The notes below the pieces were generated by a model. The model was not told where the DNA came from, did not search any database, and saw nothing but the letters and a program-made list of their open reading frames with translations. Shown here piece by piece: positions 25,505 through 34,514 of a stretch of DNA of 64,000 nt (position 1 is the stretch's first letter; each line of letters begins with the position of its first letter). The stretch comes from Jeotgalibacillus proteolyticus. Lineage in GTDB: Bacteria; Bacillota; Bacilli; Bacillales; Jeotgalibacillaceae. The position numbers and the translations under genes are program-made. Where the stretch lies: contig NZ_PREZ01000002.1 in the NCBI RefSeq assembly GCF_002926065.1, positions 1-64,000 on the forward strand, written 5' to 3'.

Positions 25505-26439
25505 TCCTCTTCCTTACGGACATCAAGCTTATCTAGATCACTAAAAATTTTGTTTTTTGAGAGTCCTTCTCCTATAATCACTAGATTTTTAGGCATATTC
25601 ATATCCTCGGGCAAATAAACCGGCATACCAAAGGAATATTGGAATAGCATCGGGTATTTTTCTGAAGTAAACGGTACATACCCCTTCATACGGTAAACCT
25701 CTCCCTCAATCGATCTCATCCAGTCCTCAAATTGTACCTGATTAACACTCCCTTTAAACGTATAAACAAATGCCTGAAGTGAAAGCTCTTTATTGACCCT
25801 CGTCTTTATAAGCTCTTGTTTAGGTAAAGGAGAAAGCTGGTTTAAGATTTCACTGGACAACTTTGCATGTGTGGTGAGGAGGATCTGCGCTTTTTTATTG
25901 AGAGACTGAATATCTCCAACAATTATCCCTGCCTCCATTTCGCTCACTAAATCCTCTTTGTTCACTAGGATTAAAGAGGCATGTTTCACCTGTTCATAAA
26001 GAAGCTGCAGGATTTGAGGAGAGAAGGAACCTTTTTTCTTCCACTGCCATGCATCCACTACGGTTAAAATACCCTTGAATTCAAATGAATCAGCAAATAG
26101 TGGCGACATAACAGCATCCACTACCTCTACAGGATGAGCAGCACCTGTTGTTTCAATAATTAACACATCAAATTTTTCATTCAACAATAAATTTTGCAGC
26201 TGTGATTCGAGCTTATCCTGAATCGTACAGCAGATACAGCCATCTAAAAGCTCTGCTAGCGGAAGATCTTTATCTACTTCCTCCGAGTCAATTGACACGC
26301 TCCCGATCTCATTCATTAATACAGCAGGTGTTAGTCCATTTTCTTTTTGAATTTTTATGACCTGCTTTAACAGACTCGTTTTTCCACTTCCTAAAAATCC
26401 AGATAATAGGAATACACTTTTTTTATTCGTTTCACGCAT
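25501..26439 (-). CDS. CobW/G3E family GTP-binding metallochaperone
   Basis: G3E GTPase of 312 residues. Walker A GFLGSGKT (residues 14-21), the metal-binding CxCC motif GCICCT near residue 69, the switch-like ETTGAAHP, VVDAWQW, and NKED as the base-specificity motif are all present. A CobW C-terminal domain follows from about residue 215. Such proteins deliver metals, often zinc, to client enzymes. No histidine-rich tail and no obvious Zur-type operator were seen, so metal and client are unknown. It is the first gene of a two-gene operon. Confidence 0.9.
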   Translation of the reverse strand: MRETNKKSVFLLSGFLGSGKTSLLKQVIKIQKENGLTPAVLMNEIGSVSIDSEEVDKDLPLAELLDGCICCTIQDKLESQLQNLLLNEKFDVLIIETTGAAHPVEVVDAVMSPLFADSFEFKGILTVVDAWQWKKKGSFSPQILQLLYEQVKHASLILVNKEDLVSEMEAGIIVGDIQSLNKKAQILLTTHAKLSSEILNQLSPLPKQELIKTRVNKELSLQAFVYTFKGSVNQVQFEDWMRSIEGEVYRMKGYVPFTSEKYPMLFQYSFGMPVYLPEDMNMPKNLVIIGEGLSKNKIFSDLDKLDVRKEEE

Positions 26440-26482
26440 GTTTATACTCCCTTCTTTTTCCTGCAGGCATTTTATTAAGAGA

Positions 26483-26510
26483 AAAAGCTAGCGCCGGGGC
26501 GCTAGCTTTT
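26483..26510 (-). terminator. Terminator of ctpA
   Basis: Thirteen-base arms AAAAGCTAGCGCC and GGCGCTAGCTTTT. It overlaps the ctpA stop codon and has T-rich tails on both strands. Confidence 0.85.
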
Positions 26511-28065
26511 AAGCTGCATCATCTTCCTCATCTTCTGCAGGCTGATCTGAACTAATCCCTGCTTCATCCATAAGGAACTCCTCGGCAGCTTTTACCTGAG
26601 GATCATTTTCCTGAAGTTCATCACGTACAGCAGTCATAAGAACTGTTGCAGTTTCTCCATCAATAATGCCTGTAACCTCAAGATCATTTTCGTCCTGTAA
26701 TTTTTCAACCGCGGCTTTAGTTTCTTCATCAAATAACCCATCAGCTTCACCTGGATCAATTCCAATGGCCTCTAGCATTGATTCTGCTGTTTTTACCTGC
26801 TCCGATACCATGGACTCTTCAAGATCAACGTCAATATCAAGGAATGGCAGGGAAGCGAAGTCAGGAAGATTTACTTCCGTTGTAGGTTTAATTCCCTCTT
26901 CATGGATCCAGTTTCCTTCTGGTGTCAGCCATCTAGCTGTGGTGAATTTCATATTTGATTGATCACTAAAGCTTTCAGCTGTTTGAACGGTTCCTTTTCC
27001 GAATGACGTTTTACCGAATATCGGAATGTCCCCTGCTTCATTCATGGCTGCAGCAACAATTTCAGATGCACTGGCACTTCCCTCATCAATTAACACAGCT
27101 GCAGGAATATCAATTTTCTTTCCGCCCTGAGCCGCAATTACTTGTTTATCGCCGCTTTTTTCTTCAATTTGTACAATTGTTTCACCTTCAGGCACAAACA
27201 GATCAGCAATAGAAATAGCCTGCTGAAGGACTCCACCCGGATTTTGACGCATATCCAGTATCATGGCTTCCATCCCCTGGCCCTCAAGCTCCTCAATTGC
27301 TTTTGTTAGCTCTTCATAGGTATGTTCAGAAAAACTCGTTAATTGGATTGAAGCAACGTTATTATCATCCATTTCATAGTAAACTGTATCGATTGGTATA
27401 TCATCACGGGTAATGGTTATATCCATTGTATCCTGCATACCCGGTCTTTGGATGGTAAGTGTGACGTCTGTTCCTTTTTCTCCCCTGATCAGCATGACTG
27501 CTTCATTGGCGCTCATCCCCTGAATGCTATCTTCATCAACTTCAAGGATTTGGTCATTAGGCAAAATGCCTGCCCGCTCTGCCGGAGATCCTTTTATAGG
27601 GGATACGACTGTAACTACACCATTTAAGGATTGAATCTCAGCCCCAATTCCCTGAAAGCTTGAGGAAATATTTTCAGTAAACTGAGCTGCTTCTTCTTGA
27701 TTCATATAATCAGAATAAGGATCACCGAGTGCGTCAATCATTCCATTGATCGCTCCGTTAACCAGATCCTCTTCATTGGTATCCATAAAATACCCTTCAT
27801 TTATCGCATCATATGCCTCGTAAAGTTTATTAAATTCAGCTCTTTCAGGAATGCCGACTGTTACAGCCTTTTCATCCCCGAAAGAAAGCACAAATACTGA
27901 AAATACTGCAGTGAAAAGCACTGTAATAAACAGCAGCATTACAAAGTGAAATTTCTTTATATTCACATATTTCGATAGGGTTTCCTTCGCTTCTTCTACT
28001 TCATGTTCCCGCTCTTTGGCAGGATCCTGGCCGTCATGCTTTTGATCGTTTGATTCATTATCCAT
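26509..28065 (-). CDS. ctpA: Carboxyl-terminal processing protease CtpA (S41)
   Basis: Membrane-anchored serine protease of 518 residues: a charged cytoplasmic N-terminus, one transmembrane helix (about 40-62), a PDZ domain (about 115-200), the S41 catalytic domain with the serine in DEGSASASEIV (near residue 328) and the lysine in KTSFGKGTVQ (near 353), a peptidoglycan-binding domain (LEAIGIDPGEADGLFDEETK, 20 residues) and an acidic tail. It degrades or trims extracytoplasmic proteins. Gene order next to deoD matches CtpA of B. subtilis better than CtpB. Confidence 0.9.
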   Translation of the reverse strand: MDNESNDQKHDGQDPAKEREHEVEEAKETLSKYVNIKKFHFVMLLFITVLFTAVFSVFVLSFGDEKAVTVGIPERAEFNKLYEAYDAINEGYFMDTNEEDLVNGAINGMIDALGDPYSDYMNQEEAAQFTENISSSFQGIGAEIQSLNGVVTVVSPIKGSPAERAGILPNDQILEVDEDSIQGMSANEAVMLIRGEKGTDVTLTIQRPGMQDTMDITITRDDIPIDTVYYEMDDNNVASIQLTSFSEHTYEELTKAIEELEGQGMEAMILDMRQNPGGVLQQAISIADLFVPEGETIVQIEEKSGDKQVIAAQGGKKIDIPAAVLIDEGSASASEIVAAAMNEAGDIPIFGKTSFGKGTVQTAESFSDQSNMKFTTARWLTPEGNWIHEEGIKPTTEVNLPDFASLPFLDIDVDLEESMVSEQVKTAESMLEAIGIDPGEADGLFDEETKAAVEKLQDENDLEVTGIIDGETATVLMTAVRDELQENDPQVKAAEEFLMDEAGISSDQPAEDEEDDAA

Positions 28066-28190
28066 CGATTCACCACTTTCTCACTTTACAATTCATTCAT
28101 GATCTCTTGTTGCCTCTTTTATCTTAACAGTTTTCTACGCCAAGTAAAAGCCTCTACCGATCAATGAAATAAATTGAAAATAAATGAAGA

Positions 28191-28210
28191 GCGACTGCCA
28201 GTGCAGCCGC
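28191..28210 (-). terminator. Terminator of deoD
   Basis: GCG-CTGC and GCAG-CGC arms with a four-base loop, with TCTTCATTTATTTT following on the minus strand. Confidence 0.55.
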
Positions 28211-28246
28211 CCTTTGTGTCATATTTATGAAAATGAGAATAGATGT

Positions 28247-28951
28247 TTACTCAGCAATTGCTGCATCAAGTGCAACTGTAATCATGTCATTAAAGGTTAA
28301 TTGGCGTTCCTCTGAAGAAGTAGCCTCACCAGTAAGGATATGGTCGCTGACTGTTAATACTGATAATGCTCTTCTGCCGAATTTAGCAGCAAGTGTGTAA
28401 AGTGCTGATGTCTCCATCTCAACTGCCAGGATGCCGTATTGAGCCCATTTTTCGTGCTCAGCGTTATCATCATAGAAAATATCTGCTGTAAAGACATTGC
28501 CGACTTTAAGGTTTAATCCTTTTTCATTTCCTGCATCAAAAGCATTTTTCAGCAGGCTGAAATCTGCAGCCGGAGCGTAATCCACTCCCTTGAACGTGCG
28601 CTGATTCATATTGGAATCAGTTGAAGCCGTCATAGCAAGAATTACGTCACGCACTTTAACATCCTTTTGGATGGCTCCGCATGTACCTACACGGATAAGA
28701 TTTTTAACATCATATTGTTCAATTAATTCATTTACGTAAATTGAAATGGATGGAACGCCCATTCCTGTTCCCTGAACAGAAATACGCTTGCCTTTATATG
28801 TTCCTGTATATCCGAACATATTTCTAACTTCGTTATAGCATGTAACATCTTCTAAAAATGTTTCAGCAATATATTTTGCACGTAATGGATCTCCCGGCAG
28901 TAAAACGGTTTCAGCGATATCGCCTTTTTTAGCTCCAATATGTATACTCAT
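28247..28951 (-). CDS. deoD: Purine-nucleoside phosphorylase DeoD
   Basis: Hexameric trimeric-type-unrelated PNP of the bacterial class, 234 residues. It splits purine (deoxy)nucleosides with phosphate into base and (deoxy)ribose-1-phosphate for salvage. Diagnostic segments are [53 protein letters not shown] (substrate-binding Glu/Met) and [10 protein letters not shown] (catalytic Asp). AAGGAGG is spaced for the ATG at 28951, so the longer frame to 29026 is not used. Confidence 0.96.
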   Translation of the reverse strand: MSIHIGAKKGDIAETVLLPGDPLRAKYIAETFLEDVTCYNEVRNMFGYTGTYKGKRISVQGTGMGVPSISIYVNELIEQYDVKNLIRVGTCGAIQKDVKVRDVILAMTASTDSNMNQRTFKGVDYAPAADFSLLKNAFDAGNEKGLNLKVGNVFTADIFYDDNAEHEKWAQYGILAVEMETSALYTLAAKFGRRALSVLTVSDHILTGEATSSEERQLTFNDMITVALDAAIAE

Positions 28952-29038
28952 GTGTATCCTCCTTAAATTGCTCTTCTCAGCTAACCAATTGTAGCGTTTT
29001 TTGATTCCGTTTTCAAGCAGAAACATAACTTTACTTAG

Positions 29039-29803
29039 CTAGGAAGATTGTTCGATTATTTGAATGAATTTCCTATGAAAACTGCAAACATCTTCCATTC
29101 TCACCCTAACGCGGAATAGTGACTCATGATCATACCCTTTTTCACCTGGGTGAAGCGTATTGACCTTATGATCGAGCTCAATCAGCAGTTCGTATACCGT
29201 GCTTGATTCCGCATAAAACTTAATGGTTAATGAATTTAATGTCTTTCCGAAATGCCCGCTCTTAGGGTTAAATACAAACTTCTGAATGAAAGCCTGCTGC
29301 TTTTTATACCGGTCAGGAGCCTCTACACAGCTTGTATGACTCAGTGTAAAGCCTTCATTCAAGATTACGTTAAGAAGCTCAGTCATGAAAGTAGAAGGCT
29401 TGGTAACCAATGGATCAAGATCAAATGGGTCCATTGCATTTTTTATATCAGCCCCAGCTTTAATCCACAGATGCGAGCCGTTCGCTGTTACAGGAGCCCA
29501 AAGAGGCAAAGTGAATGTAAATGGAAACGCTGCAATTTCATTTTCCAAAATTGTAAAAGGTTCTGCAATTTTAATTTGTTTAATCAGGGCATGATCCTCA
29601 TACTCTTTATTATTAGACTGGCGTAAGTAGCTGGTAAAAAGAGATAAATATATGGTGTCTACTTTTTGTTCTGCAGCACCACCCATTACGATTGCCTGTC
29701 CCTTCACCTCTTCTCCGACACGAAAAGCTGGCTGAGAAAATCTGCAATCAATTTTTGTTGCACCTATCCCCAGAGAGGCTAAGGCTTTATTAAATATTGA
29801 CAT
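29039..29803 (-). CDS. spo0M: Sporulation-control protein Spo0M
   Basis: Arrestin-like cytoplasmic protein of 254 residues, homologous to B. subtilis Spo0M, whose loss disturbs sporulation and cell-division phenotypes. The N-terminal SIFNKALASLGIGATKID and the beta-sandwich segments (AFPFTFTLPLWAPVT, WIKAGADIKNAMDPFD) are typical of the family. AAAAGGAG precedes the ATG. It stands between deoD and yozE; no operon structure is clear. Confidence 0.9.
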   Translation of the reverse strand: MSIFNKALASLGIGATKIDCRFSQPAFRVGEEVKGQAIVMGGAAEQKVDTIYLSLFTSYLRQSNNKEYEDHALIKQIKIAEPFTILENEIAAFPFTFTLPLWAPVTANGSHLWIKAGADIKNAMDPFDLDPLVTKPSTFMTELLNVILNEGFTLSHTSCVEAPDRYKKQQAFIQKFVFNPKSGHFGKTLNSLTIKFYAESSTVYELLIELDHKVNTLHPGEKGYDHESLFRVRVRMEDVCSFHRKFIQIIEQSS

Positions 29804-29853
29804 TAGGTTTTCTCCTTTTCATTTTTATTCGGAGTTGCTACTTAGTTCCAATA

Positions 29854-30087
29854 TTAATTAAGCTCTTGTTTGATGTCAATGCGGTATTCTTCCCATAGTT
29901 CGTCGAAAATCGAGATCTTATCACTATAAAATTCGGTTAATTCAACGTAGCTGCTAATCTCGTGATAATCATCTGACATTTTAGGAAAGTCTAAATCGTC
30001 GTACATGGCATTTGCCAGAATGCCTTCCTGTGTCGTTGCTTCAGGTTCTCTATATTTCATGACAAAATGGTAGAATGAGCGGTCCAT
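29854..30087 (-). CDS. yozE: YozE family protein
   Basis: A 77-residue protein with the YozE/SAM-like fold pattern: SFYHFVMKYREP at the N-terminus, FPKMSDDYHEISSYVEL in the middle, and FDELWEEYR near the end. These closely follow B. subtilis YozE. The function is unknown. It is preceded by AAAGGGGAG. Confidence 0.88.
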   Translation of the reverse strand: MDRSFYHFVMKYREPEATTQEGILANAMYDDLDFPKMSDDYHEISSYVELTEFYSDKISIFDELWEEYRIDIKQELN

Positions 30088-30229
30088 CGTTTTCTCCCCT
30101 TTACCAAACCTTTATTTGCTGCTCGTGTATGATTTTATACATTTACTACCCATTGCTCAAGTTTATTAACCTTTTTACTGCGTATAAGGAAATAGTTACC
30201 TGTACATCTCTTTAAATGAAAATAAAAAA

Positions 30230-30256
30230 AGCATGATCAGTGCTGCTGATCATGCT
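30230..30256 (-). terminator. Terminator of the PTS IIA gene
   Basis: Perfect arms AGCATGATCAG and CTGATCATGCT, followed on the minus strand by TTTTTTTATTTT. Confidence 0.93.
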
Positions 30257-30264
30257 ACATCATT

Positions 30265-30768
30265 TTAAGCTTTAGATTGAATATCCATAACAACGTCTTG
30301 TCCTGCTGATGCTGTATCAAGCGTTTTTTTACTGACCGTTCCAATATCATCCCCATTGGTAATGATAACAGGCGTAATAATACTTTTTGCTTTTTCCTTC
30401 ACCAGCTCTAAATCAAATGTCACAAGGGCATCCCCTACATTTACCTTTGATCCCTCTGCAACATGAGTTTCAAAGCCTTCTCCCTGCATTGAAACGGTTT
30501 CAAGCCCGATATGAATCAATAGCTCCGCTCCATTTTTGGCTTTAATGCCGATTGCGTGCTTCGTTGGAAAAACCTGAACAATTTCTCCGTCCACAGGAGA
30601 AACAACTTTACCGTCTACAGGTTCAATTGCAATACCGTCACCCATCATTTTTTGCGAGAAAACCGGATCCGGTACTTCGTCAAGTGTAAGCAGTTTTCCA
30701 TTTAGCGGTGCATATACAGAAATTTCAGATGGTGTTTCTTCTTTTTTGCCAAACAGCTTTTTTAACAT
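30265..30768 (-). CDS. ypqE: Stand-alone PTS glucose IIA domain (YpqE-like)
   Basis: Single-domain EIIA-Glc-type phosphocarrier of 167 residues. It shows the beta-sandwich core PLNGKLLTLDEVPDPVFS and GDGIAIEP, the first histidine in PTKHAIGIKA, and the phosphorylated histidine in LLIHIGLETVSMQGEGF. It would take phosphate from HPr and pass it to an IIB partner encoded elsewhere. The position matches ypqE in B. subtilis. AGAGGAG precedes the ATG and a strong terminator follows. Confidence 0.9.
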   Translation of the reverse strand: MLKKLFGKKEETPSEISVYAPLNGKLLTLDEVPDPVFSQKMMGDGIAIEPVDGKVVSPVDGEIVQVFPTKHAIGIKAKNGAELLIHIGLETVSMQGEGFETHVAEGSKVNVGDALVTFDLELVKEKAKSIITPVIITNGDDIGTVSKKTLDTASAGQDVVMDIQSKA

Positions 30769-30851
30769 TAAAAATCACTCTCCTCTTTTTCATATAGACA
30801 ATTATCATCATAGTGAAACCTTCAAGTTAAAAGTGTATCAAAAAATCTTTA

Positions 30852-31277
30852 TCAAATGAATAATTTCTGATAGACGCCATAGCCTTCTTTTTCAAGATCT
30901 TCTTTTGGAATAAAGCGTAATGCGGCTGAATTTATACAGTATCTTAATCCCTCAGGACCTGGTCCGTCATTGAACACGTGGCCTAAATGAGAATCAGCCG
31001 TCCTGCTCCTAACCTCTGTTCTCACCATAAAGTGGCTGCGGTCCATTTTCTCCACAACTTCTTTTTCAAGTATCGGCTTCGTAAAGCTTGGCCACCCGCA
31101 TCCCGCATCGTATTTATCGGCAGAACTAAAAAGCGGCTCTCCCGAAACAACATCCACGTATATGCCTTCCTTAAACGTATCCCAATATTCATTTCTAAAC
31201 GGCGGCTCAGTTCCATTATTTTGTGTTACATCAATCTGAATATCCGTTAATTTCGATTTGTCAAAGCTCTTCTCCAT
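30852..31277 (-). CDS. msrB: Peptide-methionine (R)-S-oxide reductase MsrB
   Basis: Repairs the R epimer of methionine sulfoxide in proteins. The 141-residue single-domain enzyme has [11 protein letters not shown], the [20 protein letters not shown] block (20 residues, shared with the catalytic [11 protein letters not shown]; the cysteine is the nucleophile) and no zinc-binding CxxC pairs typical of other MsrB forms. It starts five bases after msrA, with GGAGG inside the msrA end, so the two are co-transcribed. Confidence 0.95.
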   Translation of the reverse strand: MEKSFDKSKLTDIQIDVTQNNGTEPPFRNEYWDTFKEGIYVDVVSGEPLFSSADKYDAGCGWPSFTKPILEKEVVEKMDRSHFMVRTEVRSRTADSHLGHVFNDGPGPEGLRYCINSAALRFIPKEDLEKEGYGVYQKLFI

Positions 31278-31282
31278 TATAC

Positions 31283-31819
31283 TCAGCCTCCATGATTGTA
31301 CTTGCGAATAAAATCAGCTCTTCCGGAGCCTTTGTGATAGGCGTTATAGCGAATAGGATGCTTCTTATAATAATCCTGATGCTCCTTCTCCGCTTCATAA
31401 AAAGGTTTTGCTTCAAAAATATCGGTTACAATCGGACGGTCATACCTGCTGCTATCTTCTAGCTTTTGTCTGGATGCAAGCGCTTCTTCTTTTTGTTCCT
31501 GGTCATGATAATAAATAGCTGTTTTATAGGATTCACCACGGTCAAAAAACTGACCTCCTCCATCTGTTGGGTCAATTTGGGTCCAAAACAGATCAAGAAG
31601 CTTCACATAAGGAAATACAGCCGGATCGTATATAATCTGGACTGCTTCCCTGTGGCCGGTGGTTTCGCTGCATACCTCCTGATAGGTAGGATTCTCAGTG
31701 TGTCCACCGGTATATCCTGAAGTTATGCTGATTATCCCAGGCTGTTCATCAAACGGCTTAACCATACACCAAAAGCAGCCCCCTGCAAATGTTGCTTTTT
31801 TATAATTTTTATCCTCCAT
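31283..31819 (-). CDS. msrA: Peptide-methionine (S)-S-oxide reductase MsrA
   Basis: Reduces the S epimer of methionine sulfoxide. The 178-residue enzyme has the catalytic FAGGCFWCM near residue 10-18, [17 protein letters not shown] (the GYxGG segment) and [27 protein letters not shown] precedes the ATG. It forms an operon with msrB and follows ypmR-ypmS closely, so these four genes may be one transcript. Confidence 0.96.
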   Translation of the reverse strand: MEDKNYKKATFAGGCFWCMVKPFDEQPGIISITSGYTGGHTENPTYQEVCSETTGHREAVQIIYDPAVFPYVKLLDLFWTQIDPTDGGGQFFDRGESYKTAIYYHDQEQKEEALASRQKLEDSSRYDRPIVTDIFEAKPFYEAEKEHQDYYKKHPIRYNAYHKGSGRADFIRKYNHGG

Positions 31820-31833
31820 AATAATACCTCCTG

Positions 31834-32409
31834 TTAGCGTGGAACATAAATTGAGAAGGAAATATCGTCCTCTCTCAAATCAAAGCTGTTGGTTTTAACA
31901 TTCAGTCCGCCCGCAAGGTCAATGTCAGTAACCTGCACGATTATTTGCTGATCATTCGGCTGAATCGTCACCCATTCCGGAAATTCATAGGAGTCGCCAA
32001 TGAATTTAAGTACATTTGCCACTGGAAGATCAATTGCTCCCAATGACAGGCTTTCCTGTGTTAATAACAAATCACCGTTTTCTAATGCTTCTGCATCGAA
32101 AGTCATCAGAAAATCAATCTGGGAATTAAAAACAGGTAGAGAGCCATTTAAAGCCACTACGTCTTCAAGGGCTAGAGAATAATTAATCGACCCATTCAAT
32201 TCTTCTTCAATAAAACGGTTTGCAACAATTGTCAGATCTTCTTTTGTTGTTGTCACATTAAATTCAGCCTGAACCTCGGGAGGAACCATTGGGGCGGCAT
32301 CTGCCGGAATTTGTTCTACAGGCCTGAACAGCTGGTACATGATAAAAATAATAGTAAATAAAATGATTGCTGCAAGCGTCCAAAAAGCTATTTTCCATCT
32401 GTTTCTCAT
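31834..32409 (-). CDS. ypmS: YpmS family (DUF2140) membrane-anchored protein
   Basis: A 191-residue protein with one N-terminal transmembrane helix (RNRWKIAFWTLAAIILFTI region) and an extracytoplasmic beta-rich domain, as in B. subtilis YpmS (DUF2140). The function is unknown, but it is always near the SGNH hydrolase ypmR. The ATG at 32409 has AAGTGGG in place; the longer frame to 32439 would overlap ypmR. Confidence 0.87.
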   Translation of the reverse strand: MRNRWKIAFWTLAAIILFTIIFIMYQLFRPVEQIPADAAPMVPPEVQAEFNVTTTKEDLTIVANRFIEEELNGSINYSLALEDVVALNGSLPVFNSQIDFLMTFDAEALENGDLLLTQESLSLGAIDLPVANVLKFIGDSYEFPEWVTIQPNDQQIIVQVTDIDLAGGLNVKTNSFDLREDDISFSIYVPR

Positions 32410-32422
32410 GTTATCCCACTTT

Positions 32423-33220
32423 CTATGAATCAGTTTCAATTAATACTGATAATAACGCTTCTTCTATCCTTTGTGCAATTAAAGTGTAGCCCGCATCGTT
32501 GGGATGAAAGTAGTCTGTGTGAAGCAAATTCTGTTCAGACGAGTTAAATATATCTGCTACTTCTACAAATGCGGTATTGTCCCATTGTTCTGATATTGCT
32601 CTGGCTGATGAATTCCATTCTGCTACAATTAACTCCATCTCCTCGATATCAGACGACAATACAAAAAACGGATTGTAAATACCCATTAACACAATTGCTG
32701 CATCGGGATTTATCGATCTGATTTCACTGAAGACATTGGACAGCCGTTCCTCATATTGAACGAGTCCAGTCGAAAAGTCGTCATAGGTTAAAGAAGGGAA
32801 ATTCGAACGAAAAACCCGCATGACATCATTTCCCCCGATCGTCACAATGACTGAGTCCGCCTCTGAGATCGATTGGCGTATAGGCTCCTCCTGCCTTAAT
32901 CGGTTTAGGAGTTGATCTGACCGGTTTCCTCTTTTTCCATAATTTTTAATTGATACATTTCTGAATTCCTCTTCTTCCTCGAGCTTGTTTTCAAGTAAAG
33001 GGACATATCCTCCAAGACCTGAACTATCCCCGACACCTTCTGTTAAGGAGTCACCGATCGAAACAATGCTGACTTCCCGGGGAATAAATGATGAATCAGG
33101 CAAAGGCTTATTTTCCAGGAATAGGCTGCGTTCTACTTGTTCATTCTTACCTGTCATCGTGCAAGAGGCGAGGAAAATGGATGAAACAAGAATTAAGGCA
33201 CCAGTTATCATTTTTTTCAT
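32423..33220 (-). CDS. ypmR: YpmR-like SGNH hydrolase lipoprotein
   Basis: GDSL/SGNH esterase of about 265 residues. It has a type II signal peptide with lipobox FLASC, block I SIGDSLTEGVGDSSGLGGY, block III TIGGNDVMRVF and block V DYFHPNDAGY with the catalytic Asp/His. It is anchored to the outer face of the membrane. AGGTGG is spaced for the ATG at 33220; the GTG at 33232 overlaps that ribosome-binding site. It is upstream of and probably transcribed with ypmS. A paralogue is encoded at 9175-9882. Confidence 0.9.
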   Translation of the reverse strand: MKKMITGALILVSSIFLASCTMTGKNEQVERSLFLENKPLPDSSFIPREVSIVSIGDSLTEGVGDSSGLGGYVPLLENKLEEEEEFRNVSIKNYGKRGNRSDQLLNRLRQEEPIRQSISEADSVIVTIGGNDVMRVFRSNFPSLTYDDFSTGLVQYEERLSNVFSEIRSINPDAAIVLMGIYNPFFVLSSDIEEMELIVAEWNSSARAISEQWDNTAFVEVADIFNSSEQNLLHTDYFHPNDAGYTLIAQRIEEALLSVLIETDS

Positions 33221-33351
33221 CTTATTTTCCACCTGCTTTCGCTTCCTTACAGTTATTATATCACTTGAGATAGCTGATAAACATTTGACTGCTCAGTCTT
33301 AAAGGGATATATGTGCTGCTAGTATTAGTTTATCTAAAATCCAAAATAAAA

Positions 33352-33378
33352 GTCCTCCGCAGAAAAATTACGAAGGAC
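33352..33378 (-). terminator. Terminator of degV
   Basis: GTCCT-CG and CG-AGGAC arms, followed on the minus strand by TTTTATTTTGG. Confidence 0.75.
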
Positions 33379-33386
33379 CAAATTGC

Positions 33387-34229
33387 TTATTCCGTCAAAT
33401 ACATAAAACCGATTGCCCCTTCACCTGTGTGGGTGGAAATAATAGGAGTTGTTTCTTCAATTGTTACGTCCTGAAATTGTGATGACTGTACTAATTTTTC
33501 TTTTAGCGACTCAGCCAGCCCGAGTCCATTAACGTGAACAATGCTGACCGCTTTTATTTTTTTGCCTTCTGTGTCCGCTAAAAACTCCTTCGTCAGGTAT
33601 TTTACCACCTGGGAATGACTTCTTGCTTTGGATACCGGGGTATACTCCCCATTAGCAAGAGATGCGATCGGTTTAATGTTCAAAAGAGAACCGATCATTG
33701 CTCTTCCTTTTCCGATTCTTCCGCCTTTAACCAGGTTTTCAAGTGTGTCAACCACCACAAATAAATGTGTCGAATTTTTAATTTGTGCAATGCGCTCGAT
33801 TATTTCCTCTTCAGAAGCTCCCTCCTGTGCCATTCTGGCAGCTTCAACTACCTGATAGGAAAGCGCCTTGGAAATGAATCGGGAATCAATAACATTCACG
33901 TCTGATGTCGTTAAATCTGCCGCCGCTTCAGCTGAACGTACAGTACCACTCATGTTTCCAGTCATATGGATCGAAAAAATCAGGCTGCCGTCACTTCCAA
34001 GCTCATCGTACACTTCTTTAAAAGCGCCTGCTGATGGCTGAGAGCTTTTAGGTAAATCCTTTGCGCTTCTCATTTTCTCAAGGAATTCAGACGGAGTAAT
34101 TTCAACCCGGTCGATAAAAGATTCTCCGTCAATTGAAAGAGTTAACGGTACAATGGTGATATTATATTTTTTTACGATTTCTTCATGTAAATCTACTGTT
34201 GAGTCTGTAACAATTTTAATTTTTCTCAT
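33387..34229 (-). CDS. degV: DegV family (FakB-like) fatty-acid-binding protein
   Basis: Two-domain lipid-binding protein of 280 residues. The family hallmark KIVTDSTVDL is at the N-terminus, SQPSAGAF near residue 75, IHMTGNMSGT near 100 and VDTLENLVKGGRIGKGRA (the second-domain block). FakB-type DegV proteins hold a fatty acid for phosphorylation by FakA. AGGATG precedes the ATG at 34229. A -10 TATAAT lies at 34273-34268 without a good -35, and tandem palindromes lie further upstream, suggesting an activated promoter. Confidence 0.9.
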   Translation of the reverse strand: MRKIKIVTDSTVDLHEEIVKKYNITIVPLTLSIDGESFIDRVEITPSEFLEKMRSAKDLPKSSQPSAGAFKEVYDELGSDGSLIFSIHMTGNMSGTVRSAEAAADLTTSDVNVIDSRFISKALSYQVVEAARMAQEGASEEEIIERIAQIKNSTHLFVVVDTLENLVKGGRIGKGRAMIGSLLNIKPIASLANGEYTPVSKARSHSQVVKYLTKEFLADTEGKKIKAVSIVHVNGLGLAESLKEKLVQSSQFQDVTIEETTPIISTHTGEGAIGFMYLTE

Positions 34230-34267
34230 TACTATTACACATCCTATCATCCAGTTACTCTTTCCCC

Positions 34268-34336
34268 ATTATACAACAAAATAAGCGTTTTTATAGAATG
34301 AACTACCCAATGACTAAAAGTCATGACAACTGTCAT
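34268..34336 (-). promoter_or_regulatory. degV promoter with tandem palindromic operator
   Basis: The minus-strand -10 TATAAT (34273-34268) has a poor -35. About 40-70 bases upstream are two overlapping perfect palindromes: TGACT-AAA-AGTCA (34311-34323) and ATGACA-AC-TGTCAT (34323-34336). The placement is that of a class I activator site for degV. It could also act on hlyIII on the other strand. Confidence 0.5.
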
Positions 34337-34391
34337 ATGAAATCGATTGAGGCTTTGCCGCTGCAGGATTTACCCTCTATTGGCCAATAAA

Positions 34392-34405
34392 TGTAAGCGC
34401 TTTAT
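34392..34405 (+). promoter_or_regulatory. CcpA cre-like site
   Basis: TGTAAGCGCTTTAT matches 12 of 14 positions of the catabolite-responsive element consensus (TGWAANCGNTNWCA). It lies about 110 bases upstream of the hlyIII start. It is a chance-level call without expression data. Confidence 0.3.
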
Positions 34406-34514
34406 AAAAACAACCTTCAGCCAGTCTTATTGCATAATGAAAATAGCGATATTACAATGGTTAGAAGTAAAGAAATGCCCCGCTATTGCTGGAGGCATTC
34501 CGGGAGATGACGTT

